A stretch of DNA of 64,000 bases from Papaver somniferum (GCF_003573695.1 NC_039360.1:62683911-62747910); one strand, 5' to 3'; positions 22,131-33,139 are shown, counted from the stretch's first letter. Notes: generated by a model not told the origin, from the letters alone. Program-made: numbers and translations.

Positions 22131-23261
22131 ATGAAAGAGAAAGAAACTTCTACAATCGTGGTGGAAATAACAAGATTCAAAGACTCGATCAACCACAAAA
22201 AACTTATGGAGAATATACCAACACCATGGAACATGGGAACAGAACCACCTCCAAACCACAGAAGCCATGAGTTTTGTTCTTATCATCATTTTCATGGACA
22301 TACACAAAATGATTGCAGAAATGTAAAAAGAATTATTTTGAGAATGATAGATCAAGGAAAACTAAACCACTTTTTGGTAGGGCACCCACAATCTCAACCA
22401 TTTCCACCACTACCAGAGCATCACAAAGTAAACACGATGAAAAAGAAGGAAACATTCTTCATAGAAGTTGGTGCAAAAGCAAAGAATCTATTCTGTCACT
22501 CTATCGTACATTCATATAAGACAATCGAAGATTTTCATGACAATCTTTTGAGTAGAGTATTCGCAAGAGATAACGATGGAAGAGAAATTATGAATATTGC
22601 GAAAATCTCGCCACTAGAGGAATGGCAGAAACAGATCATTTCTTTTACCGCAGAAGAAATTCCCGAAGGTGAAGAGGTGCATGATAATCCATTGGTAGTA
22701 AAATTAGAAATTAATCCAAAACCAAAAGAATATGAGGATGATGAAGCTGAAGATTCATGGGCAATCAATAGAATTCTAGTCGATACTGGAAGCTCTGTGA
22801 ACATCTTATTTTATCATACTTATAAAACCATGGGTGGAAGAGATGATGATCTTATATCTTCAACATATAAGATATATGGTTTTAATGGTACTGATAACAA
22901 GCCTAAAGGGGAGGTTACTATGCAAATTCCATTGAAGGGAATATCTTCTGAAATCTCATTCTGTGTAGTTGATGTAGAATCACCCTACAATGCATTAATT
23001 GGCCGACCTTGGCTACATGGGATTCTAGGTGTAGCGTCAACTTTCCATCAATGCATCAAATTTCCTCACCCCAATGATGTAGGAATCATAAATAGAGATT
23101 GGGTTGAAGGAAAGAAATGTTATGAAACTGAAATAGAATCTTGCGAAGGAAGAGCAAACAAGAAGGAAAACTGGCGACACAAAATCAAGGATGTACAAAG
23201 AAGTGAGAAGTTGATGGTGGATACAATCGAAAAGAAAGGAGAAGATATATTGCAAAATTAA
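22131..23261 (+). pseudogene. TatA gag nucleocapsid and protease
   Basis: A 376-codon frame. A zinc knuckle of the Tat type lies at residues 49-62 (C49, H52, H57, C62, in CSYHHFHGHTQNDC), then a linker. An aspartic protease follows: ILVDTGSSVNILFY (catalytic DTG at about 218-220), KGEVTMQIPLKG, FCVVDVESPYNALIGRPWLH and HQCIKFPHPNDVG. The catalytic loop looks intact. The frame ends at 23259-23261, and RT, RNase H and integrase do not follow; the next recognisable sequence matches element 2 downstream of its integrase. The ATG at 22131 is internal; the real start was upstream gag. Confidence 0.8.
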
Positions 23262-23269
23262 TGCTAGTT

Positions 23270-23550
23270 CAAGATAAAAAGAAGGAACATACCATTACCA
23301 AGGAAGCAGTAGCATAAAATCATAAAGAAGCAGAGGAGGGCAAAAGTAATAAAAACAAGAAATGTATGAATGATTAAGTTGTTGTGATAATCTCGCAATA
23401 AGTAAAATCCTCAAAATACATTTGATTGAACATCAAAATTGAGATTGCGAAATTCAGGTACAATATTATGAATTGCGAGACTCTCGCAGAGATAATGAAC
23501 TTTACAGAAAATAATCAGAGAAGAATGACATAAAAGAAAGAGGCAAACCT
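23270..23550 (+). other. Post-protease spacer, site of the pol deletion
   Basis: No domain seen. From about 23500 the sequence matches element 2 near 40200, beyond its integrase stop, so roughly 3 kb of pol is missing between protease and this point. Confidence 0.5.
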
Positions 23551-24095
23551 TTATGGCGTACACCCTAGTTCGCGAATAAAATTTCGCAAGAGGCAAATGT
23601 AAGACCTAAAGTGCGTCATATTAGGGGGTACCTGTTACATGGATCAGGGAAAGGCTACACCTCCACCGGAACCTGAGTCATGGAGATTTGGGGTCAATGA
23701 AGCCCATCCGGGAGAGGCACCTTGGATTCTTAACTCAAGCATATGACTTAGGTTGGGCGACTAAGGTAATAAGGACTCTCCGAAAGAGTGCAGAATCTGA
23801 TCAAGGCGCCGAGGTACACGGTTGAGTCAAGGGTGCCGGGGGAGTTTGAAGCGTCCTTGCCATTCTTGACTAGTCTTGGCTTATACTGCACACGGCCTGA
23901 AGAAAACCCCACTTAGGGTGCAGTCTCGTAACCATAAGACCTATAGGTAAAAGGGATAAGAGGCTGCGAAAACAACTGGTTGTTGTTAAGACTGGATGGG
24001 AGGAGCTAACCTTGTATGGTAGAAGTACGCCTCCTTGAAGGGGAAACCAGGGGGGAGATAAGGGCGACACCCTCCATTAGGGAGCTGATAAGTGT
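23550..24095 (+). other. Conserved GC-richer block (element 1 copy)
   Basis: Starts at CCTTTATGGCGTACACCCTA and ends near GGAGCTGATAAGTGTC. It is closely matched at 40258-40800 and, inverted, at 61560-62115, clearly better than neighbouring spacers. On the minus strand it holds a small frame (23870-24070) that stays open in all three copies (motif LTTTSCFRSLLSLLPI). Function unknown. It may be a structured RNA or the 3' UTR shared by convergent pol and antisense-gene transcripts. Confidence 0.55.
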
Positions 24096-24102
24096 CTTAA
24101 GA

Positions 24103-24420
24103 CGCAAATGTCATGAGGATTTTTATTTGAAAGGATATTAAGGCTTGTCATATTTGTGCAATAATCCTGAAGAGGCAATAATACAAAAGAAAAAGATAAG
24201 ACGAGATCAATGGGTTTTCGCATGAAAGTGCAAAGACGTCCCGCGATTTCGTCGCAAGACGGCAATGTCATGGGGCTTTATTTTCGCAAGAATATTTAGG
24301 CCTATCATATTGTCACAATATTCCTTAAGAGGCCATAATACAAAAGAAAAAGTTAAGACAAGATCAATGGGTTTTTGTATGAAAATACAAGGACGTCCTG
24401 CGATTTTGTCGCAATGACAA
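24103..24420. repeat. About 155-bp tandem repeat, 2 copies plus partial third
   Basis: Units start at about 24103 (CGCAAATGTCATGAGG) and 24261 (GGCAATGTCATGGGG), each ending in GACGTCC(C/T)GCGATTT(C/T)GTCGC. The same arrangement occurs at 40810-41130 and, inverted, at 61240-61560. Confidence 0.85.
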
Positions 24421-24798
24421 GAGGTGGCATAATAAGACCTTTAATTAGGAAGGAAAAATAAGACCACACAGGAATAAGATTTTGAAAAGAAACAAAATCC
24501 ACTTCGCAGAAAGTTGCGAAATTATACAATAAGAAAATTTTCATGACATCTCTCATTTGGATTCAAATAACAGAGGCAAGTATGGGAATGCGTGAAATTA
24601 GAGAATGTTATTTGCCTCCATATGAGAGATTTACTCAAAAACTCAAAAACTAATAATTATATTGATTAATTGTATTGCAAAGAAGAATTGTTTTCATTTA
24701 CGCAGGTCAAAAGGAAAGAAACACAAATATTCAGAAGGGAGAAATAAGTGTACAAGTATTACAAAGAACCAAAGAAAGAAGTAAAGATTATTTCTTGG

Positions 24799-27504
24799 TT
24801 AATTCTCATTATCTTCACCAGACTTGTTTCCTTCTTCATCTGCGTCAGAATCTTTATCACCATCAGAACTTCCATCACTATCAGATTCTTCATCATCAGC
24901 TTCGCTATCAGAGATAATCAAGCTGGGAGTATTCTGTGGGATTTCTTCTAAAATACAAGGATAGTCAGAATGAGGGATATTATGATCATCACAAACCATT
25001 TGGATGGTTTGATTGCGAAAGTGCATAGCGTCATTCTTAAAATTCTCAACAGTGATTATGATTTGATTCTTCAATCTAGCATACTTGTCGTTGCGAGAAG
25101 AAAGATTCTTTGCGAGTTCCTTCTTTTCAGCTTCAAGTTCTTCAATCTTTTCACGATATTTATTTTCAGAATCTGCGAAAAAAAGGTAACCAATTATTAA
25201 CTTGATGAAAATTCATAAGAAGCAAAAGATTAGTAAAGAAGAGCAATTAGCAACCTTCTCTGTCAGAAATCATGTCTCTAATCAAGGCTGTATGTTCAGC
25301 TTGGAGACTAACATTTACGCCTAAATCTTTTCTAGCATCATCTAAAATTTTCGCAGCCCAGACAAATTCATCCTCACTACTTATGAGAAGACGAGAACGA
25401 ATTTGATTTTCCCTTTCGCATAGTTCAATATTCTTGCGGTTAGCTTCATCTCGCTCAAGTTGAACTTCAAGAAGAGTCTCTTGGAATTTCGCTAAAGCCT
25501 TGGCACCTTGATCAGAGATACGATCTTTATCATCTATGAGACCGCTAATTTTGGTTCTTAATTCATTGGTTTTCTCTTTGGAATCAATAAGGAGACGCTT
25601 AAATCTGTTGGCTAAGCCTAAACTGGATCTATGATCAATTTCTAAGAGGAGAAATTTCGATCTAAGTTCATCTAGAGAAAAAGATGAAATTCTATCATTT
25701 TAAAAGCTATTTAAGGAATTGTTAAGACGTTCAAGAAGGGTATCATTATCCAAGGCATTAGGAAATGAGCGAAGAAGGGTGGCTTCATCAGAAAGACCAT
25801 AGATGTCTGCAAAAAGGATTATTTAAATAAGATAAAACATCAAGATGAATGAATAAAGAGAAAAGAGAAAAGTAACATACCATAAAGTTGATTATTAGCC
25901 TGTTGAAGACTAGAAATTTTATTCTTATACGAGGAAGAATCAATTTCTAATTGTCTATTTTTCTCGCGAAGACTTTTAACTTCAGTTTCCAATTCTTCAT
26001 TCTTTTTGCGAAATTGAAGATTTTTCTTTTCAAGATTTTCGCGTCTTCTCTCCAGATCTGAGGAAACAACAAAAAAAGCTTTTCCAGCCTACGAAAAGAA
26101 ATGAAAAATATTAATATAAAAAGAGATTTTGAGTTATAACAATAAAAAAGTAAAAAGATAAAAGTATACCAGACTATTGAGAGAATGCAAGAAGTCGGGA
26201 GTCACGAATCTAGAAACTCCACGAAGAGAATTATCGCCATCCAGTAAAGGGACATCACAAAGAGTAGCGAGAGCTTTGCAGGTATTTGCGAATTGGCTAT
26301 CTCCCATCCCTTGTAGAGAATCATAAAAGAGGCCAGAAATCTTAGCATAGAAGATTCAGGTGGAGAATCTTCAGGTACAGCAAGATCATCGTTATCCTCA
26401 TCATCCTTATCATTTTCAGAACTTTCGTTAGGAAGAGCATTTGAAGTAGAAGGAGAACGAACTTTTGTTTTCTTTGGAGGAGGACCACTTGATTTTTCCT
26501 TGCGAAGAGTACCTTTACCTTTATCACCAATCTTCGCAGCATCAACAGATTCTTCTACTTCAGCAATAACCTTCACACACATATAGAAATAAGAAATGGA
26601 AGCATGGAAGTAACAGTACTATTTAAAGTCATAAGAGAAAGTTTTTTACCTCATCTGTGTATGAGCGAAGAGCTAATAGAGTACTAGATTTCCCAGTCCT
26701 GTTATAACTATCCTTTAGTTTTTGGACCTGCGAAAGGTCGCAAGAGTTAGCGAACAGAATAGTAAAAATCAATAAAGAAATATAAAATGAGTTAAAGGAG
26801 AGAAACATACCTCTTTCTCTTTTTCGGGCCAGGAGAAGACCCAAGGTTGATATGCAGTGAGATTCGCAGGAAGAATGTTTGATCCAGAATGTAGAGACCC
26901 TTTAGCATTAAAGGAAAGGCACACCATTTGTCATCTTTGGACTGGCGAGGAGTTGTATTTTTATGAGAATGCCAGTCAATATCTTGCATAAGAATTTTGG
27001 CTTCATCAATGTTATCTTTTCTCTTAATCGAATACCCCAACGAGTATTCTCCTTCTTCATGGAGATAAGTTCGTAGTTTTCAAAGAAATTCTCCACTGTA
27101 TATTTCTAAGCAACTATTTCTAGGTCTGCGAATTTTGGATCTCTACGTTCTACGTTCTGTGTAGTAAAGAGATACTTTACCAGCACCACGATTAGCGAAC
27201 TCTAACATCAGACGGATGCAGTCCCCACTTAGTTGGAAAATGGCTCGCGAAAATTTTGGATGAGCAAGAATTTCATAAACAAAGGAATGTCGGGGTTATA
27301 AAGAGGAATAGGGAGACCTGCGAGAAGTTGACCTAGCGAAATTATGATTGATTGACCATCACAATTTTGATTGGAGAAAAGCTTGACAGAAAGAATTGAT
27401 TTAGCAATCACACCAGGAATGGGGGAGAGTGAAAGACCTTTATTAGCAAAATCTTTTTTGATATCTTGTAGATTCTTCTCATATCTATGACCACTTGGAG
27501 CCAT
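24799..27504 (-). pseudogene. Antisense intron-containing gene, gypsy-transposon-domain type
   Basis: Starts MAPSGHRYEKN at 27504 and ends GEDNEN* at 24799. Exon 1 reads LGQLLAGLPIPLYNPDIPLF, then (after a 1-bp deletion near 27262) LSGDCIRLMLEFANRGAG, NFFENYELISMKKENTRW and PGPKKRKR. This resembles the plant 'putative gypsy-type transposon' domain. Downstream exons, separated by GT-AG introns with TTTCGCAG- or TTTGCAG-like acceptors, encode an acidic, Ser-rich linker with a KKTKVR motif, long coiled coils (ELEAEKKELAKNL), and a tail of nearly pure Asp/Glu/Ser (about 24800-24900). It is antisense to gag. A frameshift and stops make this copy a pseudogene. The partner copy at 28302-30588 reads better in places. 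Role unknown; host-gene capture is possible. Confidence 0.7.
25050..27343. repeat. Left arm of 2.3-kb inverted repeat
   Basis: Reverse complement matches 28302-30588 along its length, including introns, at about 90% by eye in sampled stretches. The arms are separated by 958 bp, mostly LTR A2 and the antisense-gene promoter. See findings. Confidence 0.85.
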
Positions 27505-27664
27505 GTTTGAATACAGAGTATGGGAATGTATAGAAAGTAAAAGAATTTAAGGAAGAAAAAATTACAGCGGCAGAGTTTGCAGAAGAATAATAGAGTTGCA
27601 GAGATGAGATAATGAAAATAGAAGATAAAGTAAAAACAAAAGTGGAAAGAGGGGGGGAGAAGAG

Positions 27665-27671
27665 TATATAA
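27665..27671 (-). promoter_or_regulatory. Antisense-gene TATA box, element 1
   Basis: TATATAC on the minus strand, about 160 bp upstream of the ATG at 27504. Further upstream are AACCGTTA (27734-27742) and GACACGTC (plus-strand GACGTGTC, 27748-27755), both conserved in elements 2 and 3. Suggests the antisense gene has its own promoter. Confidence 0.55.
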
Positions 27672-27843
27672 AAAAATTTACTTCTCGAAGAAATAAACAC
27701 CATTAAGACGAAGAGACGTGAGCGGTTGAAAGATAACGGTTACAGAAGACGTGTCAAGAAATGTGGAATATGAAAAGATAAGCAGTTGCGGCATTTCTCA
27801 TATCATTCTCTACTTTGCAGAGAAGATATGAGAAGAGTCAAGA

Positions 27844-28301
27844 TGTAGGATCAGAATCTCGCAACAATTATGTCTCAGCGAAACTATCAATGGTATTGCA
27901 CAATAGCGTCGCAGAACAATTTCAGAAACGACGTCAGCAAGGATCATGAGAAAGGTATGATAGTCTTGCGAAAATAAGAGAGCTTGCGAAGTGAACATTT
28001 GTAAGGTTGCGAGAATGTCGCAAACCATATCCGAAAATAAAGGACAGATTAGCTTTCATCCACTATGTATTTCCTTATAAATAGTCATTCGAGTTGCAAA
28101 GGTGAGAGAGATCTTTTTTGAGGTAAGAAACAAGTAAATAGGCGAGAGAAATTTCAGAGCAGAGTTCATTATTAATTTCTTTATCTTTCTTGTAAGAACA
28201 TTCAAAAATTAATCAATAAAATTAAGAGTGTTAACCTAAAAATGAGTTGATCATCAATGATATCATATGAGAGGTGTAGTGTAGGATTTCCTGCAAATAC
28301 A
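27844..28301 (+). repeat. TatA LTR copy A2 (subfamily II), 458 bp
   Basis: Starts TGTAGGATCAGAATCTCGCA after a purine-rich tract (GAGAAGATATGAGAAGAGTC) and ends GCAAATACA. It lacks the 12-13 bp insertion of subfamily I (reads AGAAACGACGTCAG), so it groups with A5 and A6, not with A1 at the other end of the element. Its TATAAATAG is near 28075-28083. Confidence 0.85.
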
Positions 28302-30588
28302 ATTTCGCTAGGTAAGATTCTCGCAGGTCTCCTCATTCCTCTTTATGATCCAGATATTCCTCTATTCTATGAAATTCTCGCTCACTCGGGATTTTCGCGA
28401 GCTATATTCCAACTGAGTGGGGACTGCATCCGTCTGATGCTAGAGTTCGCTAACCGTGGTGCTGGTAGAGGATCCATGTACTCCAAAGAACTTAGGGATC
28501 CTAAATTCGCAGACCTAGAGATAACTGCTGAGAAATACACAGTAGCGAGTTTCTTTGAGAACTATGAACTGATCTCTATGAAGAAAGAGAATACTCGCTA
28601 GGGTATTCGCTTGAAAAGGAAAGATAACATTGATGAAGCTAAAATTCTCATGCAAGATATTGACTGGAATTCTGGTAAGAATACAACTCCTCGCCAATCC
28701 AAAGATGATAAATGGTGTGTTTTTCCTTTAATGCTAAAAGGACCTTATATTGCTGGGTCAAATGTTCTTCCTGCGAATCTCCCTGCTTATCAACCTTGGG
28801 TTTTCTCTTGGCCCGAGAAGGAGAAAGAGGTATGTTTCTTCCAGTTTAGTTCACTTTATATTTCTTTATTTGTCTTTATTATTTTTTTCGCTGACTCTTG
28901 CGACATTCTGCAGATCCAAAAACTGAAAGATAGCTATAACAGGACTGGGAAAGCTAGTACTCTGTTAGCTCTTCGCTCATACACAGATGAGGTAAGAAAT
29001 ATTCTATTATGATTTTAAACAGTGTATTGTTGCTTCTATTTCTTATTTTTATCTGTTGTGTGAAGATTATTGATGAAATAGAAGAGTCCGCCAATGTTGC
29101 GAAGATTGGTGATAAAGGCAAAGGTGTTCTTCGCATAGAAAAATCAACTGCTCCTCCTTCAAAGAAAACAAAAGTCCGTTCTTCCTCTCCTTCAAATATT
29201 CCTTCTCATGAAAACTCCGAGAATGATGAGGATGATGAGAATAATGACGACCTTGCTGAAATAGAAGAGTCTCCATCTGAATCTTCTATGGCTAAGCTCT
29301 CTGGCCTCTTTTCTGATTCTTTGCAAGGAATGGGACATAGTCAATTCGCTAACACCTGTAAAGCTCTCACTACAATTTTTGATGTTCCTTTGCTGGATGG
29401 TGATAGTTCTCTTCACGGAGTTTCTAGATCAGTGACTCCTGATTTCTTGCATTCTCTCAATAGTCTGGTATGCTTTATCCTTTTATTTTTTCATTGTTGT
29501 AATTTAAAATCTCTTTCTATTTTAATATTTTTTATATTTTCTCGCAGGCTGGAAAAGCTTCTTTCGATGTTGCTTCAGATCTAGAAAGGAGATGTGAAAA
29601 TCTTATAAAGAAGAATCTTCAATCTCGCACGAAGAATGAAGAATTGGAAGCTGAAGTCAAATGTCTTCGCGAGAAAAACAAACAACTAGAAATTGATTCT
29701 TCTTCGTATAAGAACAAAATATCTAGTCTTCAGCAAGCTAATAATCAGCTTTACGGTATGTTACTTTTCTCTTTTCCCTTCATTCATTCATCCTGTTGTT
29801 TTATCTTATTTAAATGATCCTTTTTGCAGACATTTGTGGTCTTTCTGATGAAGCTACCCTTCTTCGTTCATTTCCTAATGCCTTGGATAATGATACCCTT
29901 CTTGAGCGTCTTAATAATTCCTTAAATAGTTTCTCAAATGATAGAATTTCATCTCTTTCTCTGAATGAACTTAGATCTAAATTTCGCCTCTTAGAAATTG
30001 ACCATAGATCTTGTTTAGGCTTAGCTAACCAATTTAAGCGTCTCTTTCTTGATTCTAAAGAGAAAACCGATGAAGTTAAGAACCAAAATTAGCGGTCTCA
30101 TAGATGATAAGGATCGCATCTCTGATCAAGGGTGCTAAGGCTTTGGCGAAATTCCAAGAGACTCTTCTTGAAGTTCAACTTGAACGAGATGAATCTAGCC
30201 GCAAGAACATCGAGCTCTGCGAAAGGGAAAACCAAATTCGTTCTCGTCTTCTTATAAGTAATGAGGATGAATTTGTTTGGGATGCGAAAATCTTAGATGA
30301 TGCCAGAAAAGATTTAGGTGTAAATGTTAGTCTCCAAGTTGAGCATACAACCTTGATTAGAGATATGATTTCTGACAGAGAAGGTTACTAACTGTTCTTC
30401 TTTACTAATCTTTTGCTTCTTATGAATTTTCATCAAGTTAATAATTGATTGTCTTTTGCTCGCAGATTCTGAAAGTAGATATCGTGAAAAGATTGAGGAA
30501 CTCGAAGCTGAAAAGGAGGAACTCGCAAAGAATCTTTCTTCTCGCAACGACAAGTATTCTAAATTAAAGAATCAAATCAAGATCACTG
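28302..30588 (+). pseudogene. Antisense gene of TatA element 4, truncated at both ends
   Basis: Plus-strand copy of the 24799-27504 gene and right arm of the inverted repeat. The start codon and about 55 N-terminal codons are missing: it begins at ISLGKILAGLLIPLYDPDIPLF, fused to the end of LTR A2. The gypsy-type domain is then continuous: HSGFSRAIFQLSGDCIRLML, VASFFENYELISMKKENTR (TAG where the other copy has Trp) and YQPWVFSWPEKEKE. Introns are easy to see: GTATGTTTC..CTGCAG (28830-28913), GTATGCTTT..CTCGCAG (29467-29547), GTATGTTAC..TTTGCAG (29756-29828) and GTTACTAAC..CTCGCAG (30384-30466). It ends at 30588 inside the last coiled coil, joined to protease sequence on the opposite strand. 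Confidence 0.75.
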
Positions 30589-31084
30589 GGTATTCCTTTG
30601 CCTTTTTTTTTTCCCTTATCATATATACTCTAAATTCTTCTTCCTTCTTTGCTTCCTTTGCCAATTTTCTGCAATATTGTTTCTTTTTTGCTTGTTCTTC
30701 ATAATGTTTTACTTCAATTTGATGACATAATTTCGCATTGTCAATATCTCCCCTAATTTCACTTATTCCATTTGGAGTGGGGAATTTAATACATTGATGC
30801 AACGTTAATACCACAACTTTTATTGCATGTATCCATGATCTTCCTAATAACATATTATATAGCGATTCCATATCCACCACGCACAATGTTACATATGTTT
30901 CGATTTCTCCAAGTGGAATTCGTACCACTATTTCTCCTTTAGGTTTTGTTGTGGATTTTCCAAAGCCGTGAACAAAATATGCTGAACTGGACATTTCTTC
31001 ATCTTTAAATCCCATTCCCCGGAATGCATAATAAAATATTATATCAACTGAACTTCCTGTATCGATTAAAGTTTTGTTCAACAT
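30572..31084 (-). pseudogene. TatA protease, element 4
   Basis: KTLIDTGSSVDIIFYYAFRGM carries an intact DTG. FVHGFGKSTTKPKGEIVVRIP, VCVVDMES-type sequence, LYNMLLGRSWIHAIKVVV and HQCIKFPTPNGI follow. It is very close to element 2 (36245-36700) and less close to element 1's protease. The C-terminal end runs through a junction at 30588 into antisense-gene sequence, so the last residues are not native. Upstream, 31085-31468 matches the short leader of element 2 (MNEFHENIKGRIHKRNFEGK-like) with stops. Confidence 0.8.
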
Positions 31085-31466
31085 CCATTCTCCTGTGGAT
31101 TTTATTGTTGTATCCTTCTATTTTCGTGTAATAGAAACTGTGATGACCAACGGAGATGTATGGTTCACATTTTCTTTTGGTATTTCTTCCGCCATGAATG
31201 CAATTTTTTGCTTTTCCCAATCTTTCAAGGGTGATGTTTTTTATACCGCCATAACTTTCTTTCCTTCAAAATTTCGTTTATGTATTCTTCCTTTGATGTT
31301 TTCATGGAATTCATTGATCAAGCTTTTTGTTATCATATTACACTCCATTCTTTTGCCATTTTCATTAATTCTACTCATCTTTCTTCTAACTGATTCAGTG
31401 ATTTATTTATTCACTTTCTTGATTTGAATATTCTCAATCAACAATCTTCAACTTTCAATCTTCAAT

Positions 31467-31484
31467 TCCCTGTTTCTAGCGCCA
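31467..31484 (-). other. Primer-binding site, TatA consensus
   Basis: On the minus strand TGGCGCTAGAAACAGGGA, 3 bp after LTR A6. This is the best-preserved TatA PBS in the window, with the expected TGG start. Confidence 0.75.
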
Positions 31485-31487
31485 TTA

Positions 31488-31943
31488 TGTAGTTGCAGGA
31501 AATCCTACACTACACCCCTCATATGATTTCATTGTTGATCAACTCATTTTTAGGTTTACACTCTTAATTTTATTGATAAATCTTTGGATGTTCTTACAAG
31601 AAAGATAAAGAAATCAAGAATGACCTCTGCTCTGGACTTTCTCTCTCCTATTTACTTGCTTCTTCTCAAAATAGATCTCTCTCTCCTTTACAACTCGAAT
31701 GACTATTTATAAGGAAATACATAGTGGATGACAGCTAATCTGTCCTTTATTTTCGAATATGGTTAGCGACATTCTCGCAACCTTACAAATGTTAATTTCG
31801 CAAGCTCTCTAATCTTCGCCAGACTATCACATCTTTCTCATGATCCTTGCTGACGTCGTTTCTGAAATTATTCTGGGACGCTATTGTGTTGTACCATTGA
31901 TAATTTCGCTGAGACATAATGGTTGCGAGATTCTGATCCTACA
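31488..31943 (-). repeat. TatA LTR copy A6 (subfamily II), 456 bp
   Basis: The minus-strand LTR starts TGTAGGATCAGAATCTCGCA at 31943 and ends GCAACTACA at 31488. It has the subfamily II AGAAACGACGTCAG junction. Outside it lies copia LTR C1 (AAATG...). Confidence 0.9.
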
Positions 31944-33139
31944 AAATGAAAACCTGAATTAGATTCAAGCTAATATTTCTCAACCGTTAGATCGAAAACT
32001 TAGCTTGTCACACACACTTGGGTAAACGTTTACTGGGTTTGGGAAAACCATGCCCAAACGTGTACGTGTATGTTGGTTCAACATAGTAACCCAAAAGGTT
32101 AACCATATGAGCATTTCATATTAACCTTGTTCCTCTTCACCATAACTAGTTCAATTGACTCAAATGAACTAGTTAAAGAGTTGTTCAATTGCTATGAGAT
32201 CTTATGTAACTACACAAGAAACAATTGAAACAAAGATGATTCGATTCGATTGAATCGGCTCATGAACTTTATAGCCACTGTTTGCATAAAGGATTCCTTA
32301 GTAATTTAAGTTTCATGTTTAGAGCACATCTTTAGATCATAACCTCTTAAGTTCACAAACAAGTTCGCGGACTTAAGTTAATCAGTTGAGTTTTCCAAAC
32401 TCCGCAGAAATTCTCGGACTGGGTTCGCGGACTGAGTTCGCGGACTAAGCACACAAACGAGTTTTGGAAAATCCAGCAGAAATTCTCGGTCGATAACTTC
32501 CGATAGTTCGCGGACTTGGCAAGCCAATTCCACAATCCTCCCGATTTCTCTTGATCAACGAAGTTTGAAAACTTTGGTTCAAGGAATACATGGTTATGTA
32601 ATCTAAACTCTCATTTCAATCATTGAGACATTCTCAGGGGACGCTATGTAGCCGTTATTCACAGACCGATTCATGTCAGAGCAATTCTCAAAGTGATTGA
32701 AATTTTTCATGACTTTCGTAACTAGGTGAAGATAAACTTGATTAAAGCAAAATGCTTTACCAACACACGATTTCGAGAAAAGGATAAGCAATGAATGAGT
32801 GCTCAACTCGAAATGTCAAATGTGTATGATTTAGTCTATATAGCATACGACTTTTGTCTCATAAGAAGTAGGAGATAGAATAGATAGACTTTTGAGTGAT
32901 AGGTAAGTTCAAGTCTCCACATACCTTTTTGTTGATGAAGTTCCAAGGTTCCTTGTATAGATCTTTGTCGTTGTATGATGAATCGCCATGAAGTCCTTGA
33001 GCTCAACTACACTCTTTTATCCTAGTCCGAGACTTAGATATGTAGGCTAGAAATCAAGACTCATAGTTTTGATCACTAATATTGACAAACATGCTTGAGA
33101 TAGCAACACATGCGAGGTCAACCGAGCTATGCTCTAACA
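31944..33139 (-). mobile_element. Copia (SIRE/Maximus-like) LTR C1, partial
   Basis: On the minus strand it starts TGTTAGAGCATAGCTCGGTT at 33139 and runs left until cut by TatA LTR A6. Shared with C2 and C3 are the opening segment and the GTCTTGATTTCTAG and ACTTCATCAACAAA motifs. It also contains several CCGCGAAC / TTCGCGGACT short repeats (32360-32520). No PPT lies outside its start; hAT sequence does. It is therefore a 5' LTR (or solo LTR) inserted into the hAT relic. Confidence 0.7.

Larger units (their letters stand above)
19548..28301 (+). mobile_element. TatA element 1 (gag-protease plus antisense gene, chimeric)
   Basis: Plus-strand element: LTR (19548-20017), PBS, gag and protease (20153-23261), no RT/RNase H/integrase, a conserved spacer and tandem repeat (23550-24420), a minus-strand intron-containing gene (24799-27504), then an LTR (27844-28301). 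The RT-to-integrase deletion makes it non-autonomous. The two LTRs belong to different subfamilies (see findings), so the unit looks recombinant. Its left flank is TatB RT (GACAC) and its right edge abuts an inverted TatA copy, so no TSD is visible. Confidence 0.75.
28302..31943 (-). mobile_element. TatA element 4 (minus strand, collapsed)
   Basis: Read on the minus strand: 5' LTR A6 (31943-31488), PBS (31484-31467), a short gag-protease leader, protease (31084-30572), then directly the antisense gene (opposite strand), truncated. Nearly all gag and all RT-to-integrase are gone, and it has no 3' LTR of its own; it abuts LTR A2 of element 1, which points the other way. It is tail to tail with element 1. 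Confidence 0.75.

Noticed and set aside
24799..27504. A host gene with introns interrupted by retrotransposons
   Set aside because: The same gene occurs in four copies at the same place within one retrotransposon family, moving with its LTRs and PPT, so it belongs to the element even if originally captured from the host.
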